Source: CAVVDT01 sp963747005 | Lineage (GTDB): Bacteria; Pseudomonadota; Alphaproteobacteria; Rhizobiales; Aestuariivirgaceae | Reading direction: 5' to 3' | Length of the DNA: 64,000 nt | Assembly (NCBI GenBank): GCA_963747005.1 | Contig: CAVVDT010000009.1 | Coordinates: 104,113 to 168,112 of the forward strand | Notes under the pieces: model-generated | What the model was told of the DNA's origin: nothing | The model's database searches: none | Seen by the model: only the letters and a program-made list of their open reading frames with translations | Part shown: positions 7,702 to 16,155 of the stretch, piece by piece | How the letters are laid out: each line of letters begins with the position of its first letter | Position numbering within the stretch: position 1 is the stretch's first letter | Made by a program: the position numbers and the translations under genes

Positions 7702-7873
7702 CTGCGCCCTCAGGGCCGTCACCTCGACCGACGACATGACGGCGGACTATTATCATTTCGACCACGACTTCCTCGCCCGCACCGCGACCCGCATTGTCAA
7801 CGAGGCGAAGGGCATCAATCGCGTCGTCTACGACATGACCCCAAAGCCGGCGGGGACGATCGGGTGGGAATGA
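7702..7873 (+). pseudogene. guaA: Displaced remnant of the guaA 3' end
   Basis: This 172-bp stretch corresponds base for base in length to the last 172 bp of guaA (6607-6778). By eye it encodes 49 of the same 56 C-terminal residues and ends GTIGWE in place of GTIEWE. Most differences are scattered and several change conserved residues, so it is decaying. It has no start of its own. The simplest reading is that an element integrated into guaA, supplied a fresh 3' end, and left the original end here as the distal attachment-site side. Confidence 0.93.
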
Positions 7874-7947
7874 GTTGCCTCAAGGGCGGCCGTCGTCTGC
7901 ACTCAACGAAAGTATAGCCATCCCCATCGGACAGGTCATGCCGGGGC

Positions 7948-7961
7948 TTGATGCAAGTCAA
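7948..7961 (+). promoter_or_regulatory. FNR/NNR-type box upstream of nirK
   Basis: TTGATGCAAGTCAA matches the FNR-family consensus TTGAT-N4-ATCAA at every defined position but one. It lies 72 bp before the nirK start. Denitrification genes in alphaproteobacteria are commonly switched on by FNR/NnrR-type regulators under low oxygen with nitrogen oxides. No such regulator gene is in the window. Confidence 0.7.
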
Positions 7962-8033
7962 TGCGGGTGATCGGGAGGCATGTCCAATACCCCCACACAA
8001 ATTGAAATTCACCATATGACGCGGAGACCAGAC

Positions 8034-9197
8034 ATGCGCAATATCGCAAATCGACTCGACCTTGGACGTCGCAACTTCCTCTTGACCGCTGGTGCGGTCG
8101 GGGCTTTCGCCGGCGCCGCTGAAGCCTTGCCGCTCGTGCCGCGGCCCGCCACCGACCCGGTGTTGCGTCCGGTCGCGGCCACGGTCGACGTATCGGCCCT
8201 GCCGCGCGTGAAGCAGAAGCTTGTCGCCCCGCCCTTCGTGCCCGAACACGAGCAGGCAACAACGCGCGGCCCCGTCATCGTCGAGGTGGAATTCGTCGTC
8301 CATGAAAAGAAGATCCAGATCGACGACGACGGCACGACCACCTGGGCCTTTGCCTATAACGGCACGGTGCCCGGCCCGCTCGTCGTGGTTCACGAGGGCG
8401 ATTATGTCGAGCTGACGCTGGTCAATCCCGAGACCAATCTGCTGGAGCACAACATCGACTTCCACGCCTCGACCGGCGCCCTGGGCGGCGGCGCGCTGAC
8501 CAAGGTCATGCCGGGCCAGCACACCGTGCTGCGCTGGAAGGCCGTGAAGCCCGGCGTCTTCGTCTATCACTGCGCGCCAGGCGACGTGATGATCCCCTAC
8601 CACGTGGTGCAGGGCATGAACGGCGCTGTCATGGTGCTGCCGCGCGACGGATTGCGCGATCACGAAGGCAACCCCTACCGCTACGACCGGGCCTATTACA
8701 TTGGCGAGCAGGATTTCTATATCCCGCGCGACGAGCAGGGCAACTACAAGACCTACGAAGGTGCTGCCGACAACATGGCCGATACCCTCGATGTCATGCG
8801 TGGTCTGGTCCCCACCCACGTCGTGTTCAACGGCAAGGTGGGAGCGCTCACAGGCGACAATGCCCTGAAGGCGAAGGTCGGCGAGAAGGTCCTGTTCATT
8901 CATTCGCAGGCCAATCGCGATACCCGCCCCCACCTCATCGGCGGTCATGGCGACCTCGTATGGGAGACGGGCTCGTTCGGCGACAGGCCGGCAACCAACC
9001 TGGAGACGTGGTTCATACGCGGCGGCTCGGCCGGCGCCATGGCCTATGAGTTCCGTCAGCCGGGGCTCTACGCCTATGTCAACCACAACCTGATCGAGGC
9101 CGTGCTGCTGGGCGCTCTCGCCCACGTCAAGGTGGAAGGCGAGTGGAACAACGACCTGATGACACAGGTGTTGAAGGCAACGTCGGTTCATGCCTGA
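8034..9197 (+). CDS. nirK: Copper-containing nitrite reductase (NO-forming)
   Basis: Periplasmic enzyme reducing nitrite to nitric oxide in denitrification. ATG 8034 follows a GGAG ribosome site and gives a Tat signal (LGRRNFLLTAGAVGAFAG). Both cupredoxin domains are present. Copper-site motifs include HNIDFHA (type 2 His and the active-site Asp), VYHCAPGDVMIPYHVVQGM (type 1 Cys, His and Met ligands) and HLIGGHGD (second-domain His). An earlier ATG at 7980 would push the twin-arginine motif inward and lacks a ribosome site. No nitric oxide reductase is seen nearby; NnrU genes lie 2.7 kb downstream. A strong hairpin follows, so it is probably monocistronic. Confidence 0.97.
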   Translation: MRNIANRLDLGRRNFLLTAGAVGAFAGAAEALPLVPRPATDPVLRPVAATVDVSALPRVKQKLVAPPFVPEHEQATTRGPVIVEVEFVVHEKKIQIDDDGTTTWAFAYNGTVPGPLVVVHEGDYVELTLVNPETNLLEHNIDFHASTGALGGGALTKVMPGQHTVLRWKAVKPGVFVYHCAPGDVMIPYHVVQGMNGAVMVLPRDGLRDHEGNPYRYDRAYYIGEQDFYIPRDEQGNYKTYEGAADNMADTLDVMRGLVPTHVVFNGKVGALTGDNALKAKVGEKVLFIHSQANRDTRPHLIGGHGDLVWETGSFGDRPATNLETWFIRGGSAGAMAYEFRQPGLYAYVNHNLIEAVLLGALAHVKVEGEWNNDLMTQVLKATSVHA

Positions 9198-9241
9198 CGA
9201 TCGCGACCCGGCCGATTGAAGGAGCCATAATTAAACCACGG

Positions 9242-9285
9242 GGCATGGCGGCGGCATGAGGTGCCGCTGCCATGCCGATTTCTCT
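9242..9285 (+). terminator. Intrinsic terminator after nirK
   Basis: A 15-bp stem with one G-T pair, arms 9242-9256 and 9262-9276 and a TGAGG loop, is followed by a T-rich run (GATTTCTCTTC). It lies 44 bp after the nirK stop. Confidence 0.8.
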
Positions 9286-9384
9286 TCGTCTTCTTAATGC
9301 GACATCGCACGGTGGGTCGACTGTTGTGCGTGGCCGGGCGGCTTTCATATACGGCACGTTCAGGCCTTTGCTATAAGTCGATTC

Positions 9385-10989
9385 ATGCAAAGGGCCGATC
9401 TTGTCGCCGGGCTTTCGGTCTCCGGGCTCATGCTGCCGGAAGCCGTGGCCTATGCCGCCATTGCCGGACTGCCGACCGAGCGGGCGATCTTCGCCGGCGT
9501 GGCGGGATGCCTTGCCTATGCCGCCGTGGGCCGCAGCCGCTTTGCCATCGTCTCGCCGACCTCCTCATCGGCCGCGATTCTCGCAGCGACGCTGGCGACC
9601 ATGTCCGGCGGCGGCGCGCTCAAGGCCGATCTCGCCACGGCGGCGGTGCTGTTGAGCGGCGCCTTCTTCCTCATCGCGGCGGGGGTGCGCCTGAGCGGCC
9701 TGACGGGTCTTGTCTCGCACCCGGTGCTGCGCGGTTTCGCCTTCGGCCTGGCGGTGACCATCATCATGCGCCAGCTTCCCGCCCTCATCGGCATCGAGAC
9801 GAAGGCAACCGACATCTGGCACATCGCATTGGCGGCGTGGTGGGCATGGCCCGACTGGAACGCTGCGAGCGTGGGCGTGGGTGGCGTGGCGCTCGTCGCG
9901 CTCACGGCCCTGAAGCGCTATCCTGCCCTGCCGGGCGCCTTTTTGGTGCTGGCGGCCGGCGTGGCCGCTTCGCTCCTCTTTCACCTGCCGGAGCATGGCG
10001 TGGCGATCGTGGGAACCTTCGATGCCATGCCGGTGTGGCCGTCGCTGCCGGCGCTCGACTTCGCTGACTGGTCGCGACTGGCGCAATACGTCCTGCCGCT
10101 GGCGCTCATCCTGTTCGCCGAATCCTGGGGTACCATCAGTGGGCTGGCATTGCGCCACGGCGACCGCGTGGCCGCCGACCGCGAACTCGGCGCCCTCGGC
10201 GCGGCCAACATCGCCAGCGCCCTGGTGCACGGCATGCCGGTGGGTGCCGGCTTTTCGGCCGGGTCGGCCAGCGAGGCGGCGGGGGCGGCGAGCCGGGCGA
10301 CGACGGTGGTCGCGGCGCTGGGCCTTGCCGCGCTGATCGCCGCCGCCGCGCCGCTGGTCGCAGCATTGCCGCAACCGGTGGTCGCCGCGGTGGTGATCTG
10401 GGCCCTTTCCCGTGCCCTCGATCCGACCCCGTTCGTGCGCCTGTGGCGGCTGCGGCGCGATGCCTATATCGCTATGGCGGCCGCTGCCGCGGTGATCGCG
10501 TTCGGCATCCTGAACGGCACCCTGATGGCCATCGCCTTGTCGCTGGCGGCGGTCATTCGCCGCCTCGCCACCCCGCGCGTCGCCCGCCTGGGCAGGCTTG
10601 GCGAGACCCGAGACTATGTCGATGTGGCGCGCCACAAGGATGCAAAAATCTGGCCGGAGATGACCATCTGGCGGCTGGCCCAGCCGCTGTTTTTCGGCAA
10701 TGCCGAAGCCATCCTCAACCGCATCGCCATCCTGACCCGCGCCAACCCGCAAACCCGCGCCATCATTGTCAGCCTCGAGGAGTGCTACGACCTCGACAGC
10801 ACCAGCCTCGATGCCCTCCTCGCCTTCGATGCGGCGATGCGGGTGGCGGGCATCCGCGTGCAACTGGCGCGCGTCCACGATCATGTACGCGATGTCCTCG
10901 CTGCAGGAGGCGCCAGCGATCTCCTGACACGCTGCAGCTACAGCGTCGATGACGCGGTCGAGGCCCTGCGACCGGTTGCCGGGCAGTGA
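9385..10989 (+). CDS. SulP family anion transporter with STAS domain
   Basis: A 534-residue polytopic membrane protein. The N-terminal SulP signature region (SGLMLPEAVAYAAIAGLPTE) is followed by about 10-12 hydrophobic segments to residue about 395. A cytoplasmic STAS domain follows (about residues 420-530; TRAIIVSLEECYDLDSTSLD, where the family often has a phosphorylatable Ser). SulP proteins move sulfate, bicarbonate or other anions; the substrate cannot be told from sequence. It stands alone between the nirK terminator and a convergent GST gene. Confidence 0.9.
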   Translation: MQRADLVAGLSVSGLMLPEAVAYAAIAGLPTERAIFAGVAGCLAYAAVGRSRFAIVSPTSSSAAILAATLATMSGGGALKADLATAAVLLSGAFFLIAAGVRLSGLTGLVSHPVLRGFAFGLAVTIIMRQLPALIGIETKATDIWHIALAAWWAWPDWNAASVGVGGVALVALTALKRYPALPGAFLVLAAGVAASLLFHLPEHGVAIVGTFDAMPVWPSLPALDFADWSRLAQYVLPLALILFAESWGTISGLALRHGDRVAADRELGALGAANIASALVHGMPVGAGFSAGSASEAAGAASRATTVVAALGLAALIAAAAPLVAALPQPVVAAVVIWALSRALDPTPFVRLWRLRRDAYIAMAAAAAVIAFGILNGTLMAIALSLAAVIRRLATPRVARLGRLGETRDYVDVARHKDAKIWPEMTIWRLAQPLFFGNAEAILNRIAILTRANPQTRAIIVSLEECYDLDSTSLDALLAFDAAMRVAGIRVQLARVHDHVRDVLAAGGASDLLTRCSYSVDDAVEALRPVAGQ

Positions 10990-11014
10990 TGAGCCGGGGC
11001 AGGGCGATGATACT

Positions 11015-11701
11015 TCAGTCCGGGTAGGCACCGTCGACGGGCGCCGACAGGACCTCGTCCGCCTGGGCGATTTCCGCCACCGCCTGCTTGATGGCCGGCC
11101 GCTCCTTCAACCTGCGATACCACGTCGCGAGCCGGGGAAAGGGTGCCAGGCGAGGTCCCGCCAGACGCTGGGCGTAGAACACCATCATGAAGACAGCGAT
11201 GTCGGCAACGCTGAATTCGCCGCAAAAATGGGCGCGTCCTTCAAGCCGCTCATCGAGGTCCCCGAACTGGTCCGCATGCGTGGTCATGGCCTGTCCGGCC
11301 TTTTCCTCCCAACTGTCCCAGAGCGCCGTATCGCCGGGCCGAGGGCCGGTGCGATGCATCAGCGCGCGCAACGGCACCAGCATGATCTCGTCGGCGAAGA
11401 GTTCGAGGAGGCGGCATCTGGCCCGCTCGGCCGGCGTGCACGGGTAAAGGGGCGGCAGCGGGTGGGCATCTTCGAGATATTCAAGGATCACCGTCGAATC
11501 AAAGAGCGTCAGGTCATCGTCGACAAGCACCGGCACCTGACCCTTGGGATTGCTGGCGAGCACGTCGGGATGCTTGGGCGAATAGCCGCGGGACTGGGTG
11601 AACGCCACCAGCACGCGCTCGAACGCAATGCCCTTTTCGTGCAACGCGACTTCGACTTTCTTGCCAAACAGGCTCAAGGGTGCGGAATAGAGTTTGATCA
11701 T
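11015..11701 (-). CDS. Glutathione S-transferase family protein
   Basis: A 228-residue cytosolic GST. The thioredoxin-like N-terminal domain starts MIKLYSAPLSLFGKKVEVAL, with the SNAIL-type substitute NPKGQVPVL and the glutathione-contacting DSTVILEYLE. The all-helical C-terminal domain carries FCGEFSVADIAVF. I start at 11701, where the canonical N-terminus begins; a longer reading to 11863 has no family match. It is transcribed away from the nnrU pair and converges on the SulP gene. Substrate unknown. Confidence 0.9.
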   Translation of the reverse strand: MIKLYSAPLSLFGKKVEVALHEKGIAFERVLVAFTQSRGYSPKHPDVLASNPKGQVPVLVDDDLTLFDSTVILEYLEDAHPLPPLYPCTPAERARCRLLELFADEIMLVPLRALMHRTGPRPGDTALWDSWEEKAGQAMTTHADQFGDLDERLEGRAHFCGEFSVADIAVFMMVFYAQRLAGPRLAPFPRLATWYRRLKERPAIKQAVAEIAQADEVLSAPVDGAYPD

Positions 11702-11903
11702 CTGCCTGGTGTCCTCGTAGATGATGGCCCGCGATCGCCATGTCGCACGAACTCTCCGATCTTTGGCGGCATGATCGCACAGGCCGACGTCCGGATATGT
11801 CAGCAACATCGCCTGAGTGCGATTGCCAATGCGGGCTCTTGCGCTTAATTGATACTTCAACACCCCGGCCCAACCGATTCATCCGACTCAAGGAAATCGC
11901 CCC

Positions 11904-12467
11904 ATGAACACCCTCATCCTCGGCATGGTGATCTTCTACGGTGTTCATGCCCTGCCGCTCGTCGGACTCAATGCGCCGCTCAAGAAGACGCTCGGCGAAA
12001 AGCCCTACAAGGGCCTGTTCGCGCTCTTCTCCCTCATTGGCCTCGGCATCATGATCTGGGGCTTCATCATGACCCGCTCCGGGCCTGACGCGGCGCGCAT
12101 CGTCTACAATCCACCCGCCTGGAGCCACCACGCCACCATGCTGTTCGTGCTGCTGGCCTTCATCTGCTTTGGCATATTGGCCCACAAGGGCCGGCTGAAG
12201 GTGTTGCTGCGCAACCCCATGTCCATCGGCGTGGCGCTGTGGGCGACGGGCCATCTGTTTTCCAACGGCAATCTCGGCGAGGTGCTGTTGTTCGGCGGCT
12301 TTTTCGTCCTGTCGCTGCTCGATATCGCGGTGCAGACGGCGCGCGGCTACAAGCCGGCCTTCACGCCCAAGCCCTTGCACGATATCATCGCCCCGCTGGC
12401 CGGCATCCTCATGTATGCCGTGGCCCTGTTTCTCCACCCCTATGTCATCGGTGTGAGCGTCTATTGA
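11904..12467 (+). CDS. nnrU: NnrU family membrane protein (first copy)
   Basis: A 187-residue integral membrane protein with about six hydrophobic segments. Family features include the N-terminal FYGVHALPLVGL, LLRNPMSIGVALWATGHLFSNG and a C-terminal KPLHDIIAPLAGILMYAV. NnrU was named in Rhodobacter denitrification clusters and is related to heme-linked isomerase membrane proteins; its exact reaction is unknown. The stop codon overlaps the start of a second, paralogous gene by one base, so the two are translationally coupled. nirK lies nearby on the same strand. Confidence 0.85.
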   Translation: MNTLILGMVIFYGVHALPLVGLNAPLKKTLGEKPYKGLFALFSLIGLGIMIWGFIMTRSGPDAARIVYNPPAWSHHATMLFVLLAFICFGILAHKGRLKVLLRNPMSIGVALWATGHLFSNGNLGEVLLFGGFFVLSLLDIAVQTARGYKPAFTPKPLHDIIAPLAGILMYAVALFLHPYVIGVSVY

Positions 12468-13027
12468 TGCTTTTTCTGCTCGCCCTGAGCGTTGCGTTCT
12501 TCGCTTTCGTCCATCTCGTGCCCGCCCTGCCGGCCCTCAAGGCACGGCTGGCACAAGCCGGCGGACGCGCCTGGGGCCCGCTCTACGGCGCCGCGGCATC
12601 ATTGGGCCTCATCGCCATCATCCTCGCCTTTCGCGCCAGTCCCTTTGTCGCTGTCTATGATCCGCCTTCCTGGGGGCGATGGGTCACGGTGCCGGCCATG
12701 GCCGTGGCCTTCATGCTGTTCGGCATCTTCCTGTTTCGCGGGCGCGCCCGGCTTGCCTTGCGCTATCCCCTGGCCCTTGCGGTCATGGTGTGGGGAACGG
12801 CGCATCTGTTCGTCAACGGCGATGCCGCGGGCCTCATCCTGTTCGCCGGCATGGCGCTTTACGGTCTTGCGCATTTCATCCTCGGATGGGCAAGCGGCAT
12901 CCGCCCGCAAGGCGGGCCGCGCGCCGGCCACGACCTCATGGGCCCGCTGGCGGGCCTTGCCCTGTTTGCGATCATGGTCCAGCTTCACGGCGCCATCATC
13001 GGCGTACCGGTGATGCCAATTTCCTGA
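12467..13027 (+). CDS. NnrU-like membrane protein (second, diverged copy)
   Basis: A 186-residue membrane protein that repeats the architecture of the gene before it: FAFVHLVPALPAL near the start, LRYPLALAVMVWGTAHLFVNGD in the middle (matching LRNPMSIGVALWATGHLFSNG of copy one) and GHDLMGPLAGLALFAI near the end. The ATG at 12467 overlaps the preceding TGA. It is a tandem duplicate that has diverged widely, so the two proteins may act as a pair. panB starts 25 bp downstream and may share the transcript. Confidence 0.8.
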   Translation: MLFLLALSVAFFAFVHLVPALPALKARLAQAGGRAWGPLYGAAASLGLIAIILAFRASPFVAVYDPPSWGRWVTVPAMAVAFMLFGIFLFRGRARLALRYPLALAVMVWGTAHLFVNGDAAGLILFAGMALYGLAHFILGWASGIRPQGGPRAGHDLMGPLAGLALFAIMVQLHGAIIGVPVMPIS

Positions 13028-13051
13028 CACCCTTTGACAGGAGCCTTGCCC

Positions 13052-13870
13052 ATGTCCGTGCAAAAGGCCTCGCGCCGTATCACTGCCCCCGACATCGCCG
13101 CCCGCAAGGGGGGCGAACCGGTCGTGTCGCTCACCGCCTACCACGCCCACACCGCGGCCATCGCCGATGAGATCGTCGACTTCCTGCTGGTGGGCGACAG
13201 CCTCGGCATGGTCATGCACGGTTTCGAGACGACGCTGCCGGTGCCGCTGGAACTGATGATCATGCACGGACGCGCCGTGGTGCGCGGCTCGAAAAGGGCA
13301 CTGGTGGTGGTCGATATGCCGTTCGGCTCCTACGAGGAAAGCCCCTCCGTTGCCTTCCGCAACGCCGCCACAGTCATCAAGGAAACCGGCTGCGGGGCGA
13401 TCAAGCTGGAAGGCGGTGCGCGCATGGCCGAGACCATCGACTTCCTGAGCCAGCGCGGCATTCCCGTCATGGCCCATATCGGCCTGACGCCCCAGTCGAT
13501 CAACGTGCTGGGCGGCTTCAAGACGCAGGGCCGCGAGCGCGAGCAGTGGGCCGCCATCGAAGCCGATGCCCGTGCTGTCGCTGAAGCCGGCGCCTTTTGC
13601 GTGGTGCTGGAGGCCATGGCCGAGCCGCTGGCCGCCCGCATTACCGCAAGCATAGATATTCCCACCATCGGCATCGGCGCATCGGCGGCCTGCGATGGCC
13701 AGATCCTTGTCATGGAGGACATGCTTGGCCTGTCGCCGCGCGTACCGAAGTTCGTCAAGCAGTTCGGCGAGGTCGGAAAGAGCATCGAGAACGCCATCCG
13801 CGCCTACGCCGAGGAGGTGCGCGCCCGCAACTTCCCGGCGCCTGAACATACCTACGACGTCAAGGACTAG
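13052..13870 (+). CDS. panB: Ketopantoate hydroxymethyltransferase
   Basis: Transfers a hydroxymethyl group from methylene-tetrahydrofolate to alpha-ketoisovalerate, the first step to pantothenate. The 272-residue TIM barrel has the usual blocks: SLTAYHAHTAAIAD, LVGDSLGMVMHG with a metal-binding Asp, VDMPFGSYE, IKLEGG, HIGLTPQS and GIGASAACDGQILV. ATG 13052 sits 8 bp after AGGAG; an upstream TTG at 13034 is in frame but overlaps that ribosome site. panC is not adjacent but 43 kb away at 56569-57420. Confidence 0.97.
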   Translation: MSVQKASRRITAPDIAARKGGEPVVSLTAYHAHTAAIADEIVDFLLVGDSLGMVMHGFETTLPVPLELMIMHGRAVVRGSKRALVVVDMPFGSYEESPSVAFRNAATVIKETGCGAIKLEGGARMAETIDFLSQRGIPVMAHIGLTPQSINVLGGFKTQGREREQWAAIEADARAVAEAGAFCVVLEAMAEPLAARITASIDIPTIGIGASAACDGQILVMEDMLGLSPRVPKFVKQFGEVGKSIENAIRAYAEEVRARNFPAPEHTYDVKD

Positions 13871-13965
13871 AAAAACGCGACGTTCTACCGCGCTCTGGTC
13901 ATCGATGCTGCCTTGTGGCAGCCTTGCCGGCGGGTGAAACCTCCAACACGCAGAGAGTTCGGACG

Positions 13966-15555
13966 GTGAAACTGTCTCATGTCCTGCTTGTGATGCTCGC
14001 CGCGCTATTGTTTGCGGTGCCGGCCTCGGCGGAAAAGCGGGTCGCGCTGGTCATCGGCGATTCGAATTATGTGAACGCCGGCACCCTGAAAAATCCTGCC
14101 AACGATGCCCGGGACATCGCCGCCCGGCTTGGCAAGCTCGGCTTCAGGGTCATCCTCGGCATCGATCAGACGGCGACCGAATTTACCGACCGCATGGCCG
14201 AATTTGCCGCCGCTGCCGATCATGCCGATGTCGCCCTGTTCTATTTCGCCGGCCACGGACTGCAATTCCAGGATACCAACTTCCTGGTGCCGGTGGACGC
14301 CCGCATCGACAACCAGTTTCAGGTGCGCCAGCAGACGATCCCGCTCGACAGCGTCGTCCGTCTGATGGAGGCGCGGGCCTCCAAGACTCTGGTGTTTCTG
14401 GATGCCTGCCGGGACAACCCGTTTGCCGAGCGGCTGAAATCGAGCGATCGCTCCATCAGCCGCGGCCTTGCCCGGGTGGAGACGCGCGCGCCTGAAACCC
14501 TGATCACCTTTGCCGCCGCCCCCGGCACGGTCGCTGCCGACGGCACCGGCCGCAACAGTCCGTTTGCGGCGGCGATGCTCGAATACATGTCTGAGCCCGG
14601 CGTCGAGATCGAGGTGATGCTGAAGCGCGTCACCGCTTCGGTTCTGCAGGCCACGAACGACAAGCAGCGGCCTGAACGGCTGTCGCGCCTGACGTCGGAA
14701 TTCTACTTCAATCCATCGCCCGCGAACAATGGCGCGCCGGTGATCCAGCCGGCACCTCAGGCTGACCGGCTGGCACTGGCCGCCCGGACCTGGGAGGAGG
14801 TCAAGACCACTTCCAGCCAGCAGGTGCTGCAAAGTTTCATCGCCACGTTCCCTGACACGGTGTTCGCCGCTCTTGGCCGCGAGCGGCTGGCGGCGTTGCA
14901 GAAGCCGGCCTATCCCACTACGTGCGCCGCTATTCGCGATGCCTCACCGGCGGATGCCCGCGACGGCGAGGCCACGCTGTATGTCGATGGCGATGCCCGA
15001 AAGCCCTACAAGGTGTGGTGTGCCGGCATGGCAAGCGGCAGGCCCCTGGAATATCTCGATCTCGGTGCCGGCTCTGAACGCAACAACTTTGCCACCGTGG
15101 TGCATGGCGGCGCCTATGAAGGCGAGGGCGGCAAGGACATGGTCGCCCACTTCTCGCGCGTCCGCTTCGACCCCAAGCGCCTGGCGATCCTGCCCGGCGA
15201 TCTCGCCTTCGCCAAGGTCGACGGCAAGATCGATCAGACCTGCTGCGCCAATGGCGGCGTGCCGACGGGCACGCGCAAGCCCATCTTTGCCGCTTATGGC
15301 ATAGCGCGTGATTGCGATGGCCGCTCGCCGCAGTACCGCGCGGCCACCGCCAGTATCGATCTCAATGGAACGGCCTTCCGGCTGGCTGCCGACATGAAGT
15401 GGGAAGCGCCCGGGTTCTATCCACAGGCAACGCCACCGGCCCGATGGAAAATTTCAAACGATGGTCGCATCGCCGCGTTGGTGGCGCGGAGCGGCTATTG
15501 CGCCAGTATCGCGCCGGTGGGCGGGATCGTCAGGCTCGACTATGTGGGGCCTTGA
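13966..15555 (+). CDS. Secreted caspase-like (C14) protein with a GON-like C-terminal domain
   Basis: A 529-residue exported protein. GTG 13966 gives a clean signal peptide cut after VPASA. Residues about 24-250 are a p20/p10 caspase-like fold with the catalytic dyad His97 (FAGHG) and Cys148 (FLDACRDNPF). A linker of about 70 residues has a helical block like those in C14-containing bacterial proteins. Residues about 321-513 resemble the GON domain known from animal ADAMTS-9/20 proteases: DGEATLYVDGD, VWCAGMASGRPLEYLDLG, RVRFDPKRLAIL, then SIDLNGTAFRL and a late GYC, with paired cysteines. The catalytic part is confident; the GON assignment rests on motif memory. Substrate and role are unknown. 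It is monocistronic by position. Confidence 0.82.
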   Translation: MKLSHVLLVMLAALLFAVPASAEKRVALVIGDSNYVNAGTLKNPANDARDIAARLGKLGFRVILGIDQTATEFTDRMAEFAAAADHADVALFYFAGHGLQFQDTNFLVPVDARIDNQFQVRQQTIPLDSVVRLMEARASKTLVFLDACRDNPFAERLKSSDRSISRGLARVETRAPETLITFAAAPGTVAADGTGRNSPFAAAMLEYMSEPGVEIEVMLKRVTASVLQATNDKQRPERLSRLTSEFYFNPSPANNGAPVIQPAPQADRLALAARTWEEVKTTSSQQVLQSFIATFPDTVFAALGRERLAALQKPAYPTTCAAIRDASPADARDGEATLYVDGDARKPYKVWCAGMASGRPLEYLDLGAGSERNNFATVVHGGAYEGEGGKDMVAHFSRVRFDPKRLAILPGDLAFAKVDGKIDQTCCANGGVPTGTRKPIFAAYGIARDCDGRSPQYRAATASIDLNGTAFRLAADMKWEAPGFYPQATPPARWKISNDGRIAALVARSGYCASIAPVGGIVRLDYVGP

Positions 15556-15615
15556 GCGGCTTTCATTTTGCCGGGCGCCCGCCTATCTAATGCCAAAGGA
15601 CCTGAGGTTGCCGGC

Positions 15616-16014
15616 ATGAATATTTCCGAAGCTGCGGCAGGCAGTGGCCTGCCGCCCAAGACGATCCGCTATTATGAGCAGATCGGCCTGCTGCAACCGG
15701 CCCGCCGGTCCAACGGCTACCGCGCCTACGGCGATGACGATGTTCACCGCCTGCGCTTCCTGCAACGCGCCCGCTCGCTGGGCTTTTCGGTCGAGGATTG
15801 CCGCACGCTCTTGTCGCTCTACGGCAATGACGGCCGCGCCAGCGCCGAGGTCAAGAAACTCGCCGTCCGCCATCTGGCCGCCATACGCAGCAAGATTGCC
15901 GGGTTGCGCAGCCTGGAGAAGACGCTGGGGGCATTGGTCGAGGCTTGCCATGGCGACGACCTGCCCGATTGCCCGATCCTTGACGAACTGGCCGAGGAAG
16001 GGCACAAGCGGTGA
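15616..16014 (+). CDS. CueR-like MerR family copper-responsive regulator
   Basis: A 132-residue MerR-type regulator. The winged HTH is at residues 1-70 (GLPPKTIRYYEQIGLLQPAR), followed by a dimerisation helix. The metal loop CHGDDLPDCPILDEL has two cysteines spaced as in CueR, which senses Cu(I) and twists its promoter to activate copper efflux genes. No copper ATPase or copper chaperone lies beside it, so its target must be elsewhere. Monovalent metal sensing is the best prediction; Ag or Au response is equally compatible. Confidence 0.85.
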   Translation: MNISEAAAGSGLPPKTIRYYEQIGLLQPARRSNGYRAYGDDDVHRLRFLQRARSLGFSVEDCRTLLSLYGNDGRASAEVKKLAVRHLAAIRSKIAGLRSLEKTLGALVEACHGDDLPDCPILDELAEEGHKR

Positions 16015-16053
16015 TGCGGCTCAAGCATGGACCTGTCGCCTCAAACCGACAAA

Positions 16054-16082
16054 TTGCCTTGATTTGAACACCGCGATAAATT
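16054..16082 (+). promoter_or_regulatory. Candidate promoter for the yfgM-bamB-der genes
   Basis: TTGCCT (16054-16059) and TAAATT (16077-16082) are separated by 17 bp, in the AT-rich part of the gap before the yfgM-like gene. The match to a sigma-70-type promoter is moderate. Confidence 0.4.
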
Positions 16083-16155
16083 ACCCGCGTCCGGCGGCAG
16101 CCTGGACGGGACCGGCGGGCGGTCGGGGACCGGCGGCAATCAGCGGAGAATCAAG

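Noticed and set aside
7601..7873. A separate gene spanning the guaA remnant
   Set aside because: Only the last 57 codons match guaA. The upstream part is toxin sequence in another frame, so it is a fossil and not a gene.
9198..9384. An extra gene between nirK and the SulP gene
   Set aside because: Only the terminator and a short promoter-like space are there; no coding signal was found.
9565..11031. A 488-residue reading frame antisense to the SulP gene
   Set aside because: It is a low-complexity antisense frame in GC-rich DNA; the SulP protein on the plus strand is well supported.
11849..11860. TTGATACTTCAA before nnrU as an FNR box
   Set aside because: TTGA and TCAA are 4 bp apart, not the 6 bp of the FNR consensus, so the spacing is wrong.
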